Below are positions 58,492 through 64,000 of a stretch of 64,000 bases of DNA, one piece after another. A program made the translations under genes and the position numbers. The DNA is from Amycolatopsis sp. A133 (GTDB lineage Bacteria > Actinomycetota > Actinomycetes > Mycobacteriales > Pseudonocardiaceae). Below the pieces are notes generated by a model that ran no database searches, was not told where the DNA came from, and saw only the letters and a list, made by a program, of their open reading frames with translations. How positions within the stretch are numbered: the stretch's first letter is position 1; every line of letters begins with the position of its first letter. The stretch lies in the NCBI RefSeq assembly GCF_031082405.1, contig NZ_JAVHJU010000045.1, positions 36,516 through 100,515 on the forward strand, read 5' to 3'.

Positions 58492-58929
58492 TCAGGCGTC
58501 GACGACCGTGATGCCCATCGAACGAGCAGTGCCGGCGATGATCTTCGCGGCCTGGTCGATGTCGTGCGCGTTGAGGTCGGTCTCCTTGGTCTTGGCGATC
58601 TCGCGGACCTGGTCCCAGGTGACCTTGGCGACCTTGGTCTTGTGCGGCTCGCCGGAGCCCTTCTCCACGCCCGCGGCCTTCAGCAGCAGCTTCGCGGCCG
58701 GCGGCGTCTTCAGCTTGAAGTCGAACGACCGGTCCTCGTACACGGAGATCTCGACCGGGACGACGTCCCCGCGCTGCGACTCGGTCGCGGCGTTGTAGGC
58801 CTTGCAGAACTCCATGATGTTGACGCCGTGCTGACCCAGCGCGGGGCCGACCGGCGGCGCGGGGTTGGCCGCACCCGCCTTGATCTGCAGCTTGATGATC
58901 GCCGCAAGCTTCTTCTTCTTGGGTGGCAT
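58492..58929 (-). CDS. rplK: 50S ribosomal protein L11
   Basis: 145 aa. N-terminal PAPPVGPALGQHGVNIMEFCKAYN, the flexible domain that thiopeptides target, and C-terminal RNA-binding domain (AHDIDQAAKIIAGTARSMGI). Needed for the GTPase centre and stringent response. ATG at 58929 with Lys-rich start PPKKKKL. Downstream of nusG by 75 nt. Confidence 0.98.
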   Translation of the reverse strand: MPPKKKKLAAIIKLQIKAGAANPAPPVGPALGQHGVNIMEFCKAYNAATESQRGDVVPVEISVYEDRSFDFKLKTPPAAKLLLKAAGVEKGSGEPHKTKVAKVTWDQVREIAKTKETDLNAHDIDQAAKIIAGTARSMGITVVDA

Positions 58930-59004
58930 TTCTTTTCCTGTCCTGTACTACGTCCCCCGCGTACCTGCCGTGGACGCGGGAACTGCGGCCGAGGAGGCCG
59001 GCCG

Positions 59005-59874
59005 TCAGATCTTGGAGACCTGGTTGAACGACAGCTCGACCGGGGTCTCCCGGCCGAAGATCGACACCAGGACCTTCAGCTTCTGCCCGTCGATGTTGAC
59101 CTCGGAGATCGTCGCCGGCAGCGTCGCGAACGGGCCGTCCATGACGGTGACCGACTCGCCGACCTCGAAGTCGACCTCCACCGTCGGACCGCCGAGCTGC
59201 GACGAAGCGGAAGAGCTCTCGCCCTTGGCCGACTTCGCCGGGGCTTCGCTCTCGACCTTCGGGGCGAGGAACTTCAGCACCTCGTCCACGGTGAGCGGCG
59301 ACGGCCGGGAGGTGGCGCCGACGAACCCGGTGACACCCGGCGTGTTGCGCACCGCGCTCCACGAGGCGTCGTTCAGGTCCATCCGGACCAGGATGTAGCC
59401 GGGCAGCACCTTGCGCTGCACCTGCTTGCGCTGGCCGTTCTTGATCTCGGTGACCTCTTCGGTCGGGACCTCGATCTGGAAGATGTAGTCCTCGACGTCC
59501 AGGGTCTGGGTCCGGGTCTCGAGGTTGGTCTTCACCTTGTTCTCGTACCCGGCGTAGGAGTGCACGACGTACCACTCGCCGGGCGCGGCGAGCAGCTCGG
59601 AGCGCAGCTTGGCGACCGGGTCCTCGTCGTCCGCGACGGGCTCGGCCTCGGCTTCGCCGGCCACGGCGACGTCGTCAGCGCCGTCGCCGCCCTCGTCGAC
59701 GGAAGCGTCGTCGTCGACAGAAGCGTCGTCGGCAACGGAAGCGTCGTCCTCGGAGTCCGACACGTCGACGGGCTCGAGGTGCGCGGACTCCTCGTCACCG
59801 AGTGCCGCGTGCACCTGCTCGTCGGAAAGCTCGGTCAGGTCGTGACCGGCTGATGTGCCGTTTTCGGAGGTCAC
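59005..59874 (-). CDS. nusG: Transcription antitermination factor NusG
   Basis: 289 aa, longer than the ~180 aa of E. coli because of an acidic N-terminal extension of about 100 residues (repeated DDASV units), common in actinobacteria. NGN domain from about 100 (EWYVVHSYAGYENKVKTNLE, LPGYILVRMDL) and C-terminal KOW domain (VGESVTVMDGPFATLPATISEV). Binds RNA polymerase and couples to Rho and S10. GTG at 59874 has GAGGACGGAAC in front; the longer ORF has no ribosome site. Gene pair with secE is universal. Confidence 0.97.
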   Translation of the reverse strand: MTSENGTSAGHDLTELSDEQVHAALGDEESAHLEPVDVSDSEDDASVADDASVDDDASVDEGGDGADDVAVAGEAEAEPVADDEDPVAKLRSELLAAPGEWYVVHSYAGYENKVKTNLETRTQTLDVEDYIFQIEVPTEEVTEIKNGQRKQVQRKVLPGYILVRMDLNDASWSAVRNTPGVTGFVGATSRPSPLTVDEVLKFLAPKVESEAPAKSAKGESSSASSQLGGPTVEVDFEVGESVTVMDGPFATLPATISEVNIDGQKLKVLVSIFGRETPVELSFNQVSKI

Positions 59875-59948
59875 GTTCCGTCCTCTCAGTTGATCATTGC
59901 GGGCCAAGGCCGGGACCTCGGCCCCATCGGCGCGCGCCCGGGGGCGCG

Positions 59949-60383
59949 TCAGCCGAAGATCTTGCCGATGCCCCACTTGAATGCCAGGTCGAGCACGCTC
60001 ACCAGGCCCACCATGAACACCACGAACGCCAGCACGACGATGGTGTAGGTGACCATCTGCTTGCGGTTGGGCCAGATGACCTTGCGCAGCTCCGCCCAGA
60101 CTTCGCGGATGAAGCGCACCAGCCGCGCGAACACGGAGGCCTTCTTCGCCTTCTGGTCCCGCTTCGGAGTCGGAGCGCCCTTCGCGTCGGCGGCGGCCTT
60201 CTCCCCCGGCTTCCCGGCCGGGCGGGCCTTGTCGTCCGCACGTGCCGCGGACTTCCCCGCCGGACGAGCGGTCGCACGGCGCTCACGCCGGGCAGCGGCT
60301 GTGACCGGACGGGACGGGCTCTCGGGCTTCTGCCCGGTGCCGCCCTGGTCCTGCTCGCCGCCGCTGGCGTCGCTGTCGCTCAC
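59949..60383 (-). CDS. secE: Preprotein translocase subunit SecE
   Basis: 144 aa: a 75-residue basic, low-complexity N-terminus, then the conserved amphipathic helix and single membrane span (FIREVWAELRKVIWPNRKQ, then VTYTIVVLAFVVFMVGLVSVL). Stabilises SecY in the Sec translocon. The GTG at 60383 lies 6 nt after GGAGGA; GTG at 60389 is too close to that site. Downstream of tRNA-Trp and 74 nt before nusG. Confidence 0.96.
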   Translation of the reverse strand: MSDSDASGGEQDQGGTGQKPESPSRPVTAAARRERRATARPAGKSAARADDKARPAGKPGEKAAADAKGAPTPKRDQKAKKASVFARLVRFIREVWAELRKVIWPNRKQMVTYTIVVLAFVVFMVGLVSVLDLAFKWGIGKIFG

Positions 60384-60415
60384 GACCACTCCTCCGCTCC
60401 ACCAGTTCCGTTACG

Positions 60416-60488
<73 letters not shown>

Positions 60489-60578
60489 GTGGAGCCCGAT
60501 CTCTCGGAGCCCCCGAGGACGCATTCCATCATCCCCACCATCCAGGCGGGGATGACCGTAGTGCGTTCCAAGTCCCGA

Positions 60579-60609
60579 AGTCTACGGCAAGCCTCGCGAG
60601 AGGCCGCAA
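60579..60609 (-). promoter_or_regulatory. Candidate promoter for tRNA-Trp and secE-nusG
   Basis: TTGCGG (60604-60609) and TAGACT (60579-60584) on the minus strand, spaced 19 bp, about 90 bp upstream of the tRNA. Spacing is long, so tentative. The rest of 60489-60693 shows no gene. Confidence 0.3.
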
Positions 60610-60693
60610 CCGCGCCCCCCGATCGACCACCGCACCCCGGCCGGCCTGCGGAAAACTCCCCGCCGACCACCTGATCATGCCAGGATGTGCGCC

Positions 60694-61620
60694 ATGACGA
60701 CCACCCCCCGGACGGCGGGGGCTCCGCTGCGGCTCGGGCTCGCGCTGCCCCAGTACGGCCCCCTCGCCGATCCGGCGGCCGTGGCGCGCTTCGCGACGGC
60801 CGCGGAGGACCTCGGCTTCGCGTCGCTCTGGGTGGGCGACCGGATCCTCACGCCGCTGGAGCCGTCGGACCTCTACCCGGGTGGTGGAACGCCGGAGCAC
60901 CCGTACCCGAAGGAGTTCGAGACCTTCGCCGACCCGTTCACGACCCTGGCCGCCGCGGCCGCGGTGACCCGCACGGCCCGGCTGGGGATGAGCGCGCTGA
61001 CCGGCCCGGTCTACTCCCCGGTGCTGCTCGCCCGCGCGCTGACCTCGCTCGATCTCGCCAGTTCGGGACGGCTGGACGTCGGCTTCGGGCTCGGCTGGCT
61101 GCGCGAGGAGTACTTCGCCGCCGGGGTGCCGTGGGAAGGCCGGGGCAACCGGCTCGAAGAGCTCCTCGACGCGCTCGACGCGCTGTGGACCGGCGATCCC
61201 GTGGCGCACGAGGGCCCGCAGTGGCGGATCGCGCCGTCGACGGTGGGTCTGCGCCCGGCCCAAGAGCCGCGCCCGCCGGTGCTGCTCGGCGGGTTTTCGC
61301 CGCCGGCGCTGGCGCGGGTGGGGCGGCGCGCGGACGGCTGGCTGGCGGGCTGGATGCCGAAGCAGTACCTGAACGGCCTCTGGTCGGTCGCGCTCGAAGC
61401 GGCGGAGAAGGCCGGACGCGACCCGGGCGCCCTGCGCCGGGTCCTGCGCATCAACCCGCGCCGGGGCACCGGCGTCGAGACGGTCGCCGACGTCCCGCCG
61501 TGCCTGGACGTCGCGCGGGAAGAGGGCATCACCGAGGTGCTCGTCGACCTGCACTACGTCGCGAAGGACGTCGACCACGCCCTGGACCTCGCCGCCGAAC
61601 TGATCACGACCGCGATCTGA
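60694..61620 (+). CDS. LLM-class flavin-dependent oxidoreductase
   Basis: 308 aa, luciferase-like TIM barrel using F420H2 or FMNH2. Features: GLALPQYGPLADPAAVARFATAAEDLGFASLWVGD at the N-terminus, TRTARLGMSALTGPVYSPVLLARALTSLDLASSGRLDVGFGLGW, and LLGGFSPPALARVGRRADGWL. The pattern SGRLxxGxGxGW plus RGxRLxE-like GRGNRLEELLDAL is typical of F420-dependent members in actinobacteria. ATG at 60694 follows AGGA by 8 nt. Substrate unknown. Stands alone between the tRNA and the repressor gene. Confidence 0.9.
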   Translation: MTTTPRTAGAPLRLGLALPQYGPLADPAAVARFATAAEDLGFASLWVGDRILTPLEPSDLYPGGGTPEHPYPKEFETFADPFTTLAAAAAVTRTARLGMSALTGPVYSPVLLARALTSLDLASSGRLDVGFGLGWLREEYFAAGVPWEGRGNRLEELLDALDALWTGDPVAHEGPQWRIAPSTVGLRPAQEPRPPVLLGGFSPPALARVGRRADGWLAGWMPKQYLNGLWSVALEAAEKAGRDPGALRRVLRINPRRGTGVETVADVPPCLDVAREEGITEVLVDLHYVAKDVDHALDLAAELITTAI

Positions 61621-61659
61621 TTCCGCCTCCCGTGTGACGCAGGTCTCGCGCACGGTCTG

Positions 61660-61684
61660 ATAGTTCTATTATAGTTAGAACTAT
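61660..61684. promoter_or_regulatory. Operator and promoter of the GntR/YtrA gene
   Basis: Perfect 9-bp inverted repeat ATAGTTCTA / TAGAACTAT with a 7-bp spacer. The spacer end forms a TATAGT -10 box (61670-61675), and the right arm runs into the ATG of the repressor gene. A dimeric GntR-type protein binding here would block its own promoter. Confidence 0.75.
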
Positions 61685-62033
61685 GCTCGTTCAAATCGAT
61701 CCGAGCTCCACCGTCCCGCTCTTCGAACAGGTGGCCTCGTCGCTCCGCCGGTCCCTCGCCGACGGCCACCCGGCGCCCGGGCAGCAGCTGCCACCCGCCC
61801 GTGAACTGGCCACGGCGCTCGAGATCAACGTCCACACCGTGCTGCGGGCGTACGCGCTCCTGCGCGACGAAGGCCTCATCGACCTGCGGCGACGCCGGGG
61901 CGCCGTCGTCATCGGCGGCGCGTCCTCGCGGGCGCGGCTGGCCGAACTGGCCGAGGAACTGGTCCGCGAGGCGCGGCGCACGGGCGTCGGCCTCGACGAG
62001 CTCACCGGGGTGTTGAAGGAGAAGTACTCATGA
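61683..62033 (+). CDS. GntR family (YtrA subfamily) transcriptional repressor
   Basis: 116 aa. Winged HTH of the GntR type (PLFEQVASSLRRSLADG, PGQQLPPARELATALEINVHTVLRAYALLRDEGLI) plus a short C-terminal helical region, which is the compact YtrA form without a ligand domain. YtrA regulators usually repress a linked ABC transporter or membrane protein; here the next gene is a DUF1648-type membrane protein overlapping by 4 nt. There is no ribosome site: the -10 box ends 7 bp before the ATG, so a leaderless mRNA is likely. Confidence 0.92.
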   Translation: MLVQIDPSSTVPLFEQVASSLRRSLADGHPAPGQQLPPARELATALEINVHTVLRAYALLRDEGLIDLRRRRGAVVIGGASSRARLAELAEELVREARRTGVGLDELTGVLKEKYS

Positions 62034-62992
62034 CCAAGCTGATCCGGGTCCTGATCGCCACCGCCGTGCTGCCGGGCGCCGCGCTCGCCGTCGCCGGCGC
62101 GCTCGAGAACGCGTGGACGGGCCGGTTGCCCGACCCCGTCGCCACGGACTGGAACGGCGCGCCGAACGGCTCCACCCCGCTCGGGGCGTTCACCGGCGTG
62201 TGCCTCGGGCTCGGCGCGGCCGCCGTGCTGCTCTTGGCCACGACGGCGGTCACCATGGTGCGCCGCGGGCGGCCGCTGCCGCGCGCGACCGTCGGCGTCG
62301 GCGCCGGGTTCGCCGCCCTGCCGGCCGCCGTCCTGCTTTCGGTGCTCGTGGCGAACCTCGACGTCCCGGACTGGCACGCGGCCCGCACCGGCCTGGTCGT
62401 GGTGTTCTTCATGCTGGGCGCGGCCGCCGTCGGCGTCGTGGCGGCGCTCGTCGGCGGCCTGCCGGCGCCGCCGGTCCCCGAAGAGGGGGCCGCGCACCGG
62501 CCGAGCGTCGGTCTGCGGGCCGGGCAGCGCGCGTTCTGGTCCGGCCGGGCGGCGAACCCGGCGATGCTCTGGGCGCTGGCGCTGATCCCGGTGGCGATCG
62601 CCCTCCTGCCCGCCGGGTTCCCGTGGGCGACGGCCGTGTGGATCGCGCTGGTCGGCACGGTGGTCACGGCGTTGACGTACCGGCTGTCGGCGACCGTGGA
62701 CGCCAAGGGTGTGACGATCCGCTTCGGCCTCTTCGGCGTCCCGTGGCGGCACCTGGGGCTGGGCAGCATCCGCGAAGCCACCACGCGCGAGCTGTCGACG
62801 TTCGCCGACGGCGGGCTGGGCCTGCGCTTCAACCCGGTCACCGGCACGACGGCGTACAAGGTCCGCGGCGGCCCGGCGCTGGTGCTGGCCTTGGAGAACG
62901 GCCGGACGGTGCTGGTGAGCGTGGACGACCCGGAGACGGGCGCGGGGCTCGTCAACGATCTGCTCGCGCAGCGGATCACCCGGATTGACTAG
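62030..62992 (+). CDS. DUF1648-type polytopic membrane protein
   Basis: 320 aa with about six membrane helices. The N-terminal region RLPDPVATDWNGAPNGSTP matches the lead motif (P..hf...g.pd...sk) of DUF1648 proteins; the C-terminal 100 residues form a soluble domain (VDAKGVTIRFGLFGVPWRHLGLGSI ... LENGRTVLVSVDDPETGAGLVNDLL) like bacterial PH-type domains. Partner of the YtrA repressor through an ATGA overlap. Function unknown; envelope stress or transport signalling is a guess from family company. Confidence 0.85.
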   Translation: MTKLIRVLIATAVLPGAALAVAGALENAWTGRLPDPVATDWNGAPNGSTPLGAFTGVCLGLGAAAVLLLATTAVTMVRRGRPLPRATVGVGAGFAALPAAVLLSVLVANLDVPDWHAARTGLVVVFFMLGAAAVGVVAALVGGLPAPPVPEEGAAHRPSVGLRAGQRAFWSGRAANPAMLWALALIPVAIALLPAGFPWATAVWIALVGTVVTALTYRLSATVDAKGVTIRFGLFGVPWRHLGLGSIREATTRELSTFADGGLGLRFNPVTGTTAYKVRGGPALVLALENGRTVLVSVDDPETGAGLVNDLLAQRITRID

Positions 62993-63027
62993 GCCGGTGG
63001 CCCCCTGGGTTCGGTAGAAACGAAGAA

Positions 63028-63933
63028 GTGGCGAAGAAGAGCGGTGGCGGTGGCTGCCTGGTGGTCGTGCTCGTGGTCGGGCTGCTGGCCTTCGGGTACT
63101 ACAAGTGGCAGCACGGCTCGTCGTCGGCGCCACCGGAAGGCGTGGACACCGGGGGCGGCTCCGGCCGGTACGTCGCGCTCGGCGACTCGTACACGTCGTC
63201 GCCGCGGACCGGGCGGCAGGCCGGCACCCCGGCGGGCTGCGACCGCTCGGACGACAACTACCCGCACCTGGTTTCGGCGAAGCTGAAGCCCGCGCAGTTC
63301 GCCGACGTCAGCTGCAGCGGCGCGACAACGGCGAACCTGAGCGGGGCGCAGAAGACGGGCAACGGCACGAACCCGCCGCAGCTGGACGCCGTCACGGCGG
63401 CGACGACGCTGGTGACGGTGGGCATCGGCGGCAACGACGTCGGCTTCTTCTCGTACGCGTCGTCCTGCGCGACGACGAACCAGAACGCCTCGCCGTGCCG
63501 GGACCGCCTGACGGCCGGCGGCCGCGACCAGCTGGCGGAGCGCATCGACGCGACGGCCCCGAAGGTCGGCGCGGTCCTCGACCGCATCCACAAGAAGGCC
63601 CCGAAGGCGAAGGTGGTGGTGGTCGGCTACCCGACGGTGCTGCCCGACGGCGCCGGCTGCTGGCCGTCACTGCCGTTCGGCGCGGGCGACATCGAGTACT
63701 TCCGCGGCGCGCTGGCCAAGCTGAACAAGATGCTCGAGGACCAGGCGGACGCCCACCGCGCGGGTTACGCGGACACGGCCACGCCGGGCAAGGGCCACGA
63801 CGTGTGTTCGGCGTCCGACCAGCGCTGGGTGGAAGGCCTGCTGCCCGCCTCGCCGGCCGCCCCGCTCCACCCGAACGCCCGGGGAGAGCAGGGCATGGCC
63901 GACGCGGTGCTGGCGGTGCTGAAGCTGCCTTGA
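63028..63933 (+). CDS. Secreted or membrane-anchored SGNH/GDSL hydrolase
   Basis: 301 aa. N-terminal signal anchor (CLVVVLVVGLLAFGYYKW) then the SGNH core: block I ALGDSYTSSP with catalytic Ser near 54, block II Gly in CSGATT, block III GIGGNDVGF with Asn, and block V HPNARGE with the His near 284 about. Six Cys residues in the mature part fit the disulphides of actinomycete lipases of the SCO7513/Rv0518 kind. Likely hydrolyses esters outside the cell. GTG at 63028. A palindromic element lies 17 nt after the stop. Confidence 0.92.
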   Translation: MAKKSGGGGCLVVVLVVGLLAFGYYKWQHGSSSAPPEGVDTGGGSGRYVALGDSYTSSPRTGRQAGTPAGCDRSDDNYPHLVSAKLKPAQFADVSCSGATTANLSGAQKTGNGTNPPQLDAVTAATTLVTVGIGGNDVGFFSYASSCATTNQNASPCRDRLTAGGRDQLAERIDATAPKVGAVLDRIHKKAPKAKVVVVGYPTVLPDGAGCWPSLPFGAGDIEYFRGALAKLNKMLEDQADAHRAGYADTATPGKGHDVCSASDQRWVEGLLPASPAAPLHPNARGEQGMADAVLAVLKLP

Positions 63934-63950
63934 CCGGTCTGCCGCGGCTG

Positions 63951-63996
63951 GTCGTGAGTGGTAAGGCGGGTTAGAACCCGCCGTACCACACACGAC
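63951..63996 (+). repeat. 46-bp palindromic element, intergenic copy
   Basis: GTCGTGAGTG and CACACACGAC arms, GGTAAGGC/GCCGTACC middle and the same GGGTTAGAACCC core as the four PKS copies. The middle differs from the PKS copies on both arms, so pairing is largely kept. It could act as terminator for the SGNH gene and shows that the element is not confined to PKS genes. Confidence 0.88.
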
Positions 63997-64000
63997 CCGC

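Overview
The window is high-GC actinobacterial chromosome. A rifamycin-type ansamycin polyketide synthase, an mce locus beside rplJL, and the tRNA-Trp/secE/nusG/rplKA block all point to Amycolatopsis. The encoded PKS lengths are close to, but not the same as, the A. mediterranei Rif proteins as I remember them, so a relative is more likely than A. mediterranei itself. Nearly everything from base 1 to tRNA-Trp at 60.49 kb is on the minus strand and is transcribed right to left.

Right to left: the last 3.3 kb (60.7-63.9 kb, + strand) hold an LLM-family flavin oxidoreductase, a GntR/YtrA-type repressor coupled to a DUF1648-like membrane protein, and a secreted SGNH hydrolase. Then come tRNA-Trp, secE, nusG, rplK and rplA with a strong terminator, an alpha/beta hydrolase, a divergent anchored secreted protein (+), and rplJ-rplL behind an L10 leader. 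Next is a complete, tightly coupled mce locus: mkl ATPase, two YrbE permeases, MceA-F and two Mce-associated proteins (42.7-54.1 kb).

The rif region follows on the same strand after only 104 bp. Two Gfo/Idh/MocA-type genes (rifS, rifT) end in a terminator. A second transcription unit starts with a small DUF5988-type gene, then a P450 (rif-orf0), rifA (loading CoA-ligase/A-ACP plus modules 1-3), rifB (modules 4-6), rifC (module 7) and rifD (module 8, cut by the window edge). Both transcription units are preceded by a match to CTACC-N8-GGATG, the element I remember for the pathway regulator RifZ: one perfect, one degenerate. AT types (malonyl in module 2, methylmalonyl-like elsewhere), the dead module-3 ketoreductase and the module count fit a rifamycin backbone started from 3-amino-5-hydroxybenzoate. 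In many actinobacteria rplJL and mkl/mce lie upstream of rpoBC, so the cluster appears inserted in the rplL-rpoB interval; rpoB, the rifamycin target, would lie beyond the left edge.

The most unusual signal is a 46-bp near-perfect palindrome present five times. Four copies lie inside PKS genes, always at the KS-AT linker (modules 1, 3, 4, 7), always in the same orientation and frame, encoding VVSEKAGSNPLSHSRP-like peptides. The fifth is intergenic at the right edge. This looks like a dispersed palindromic element that has entered coding sequence in frame.
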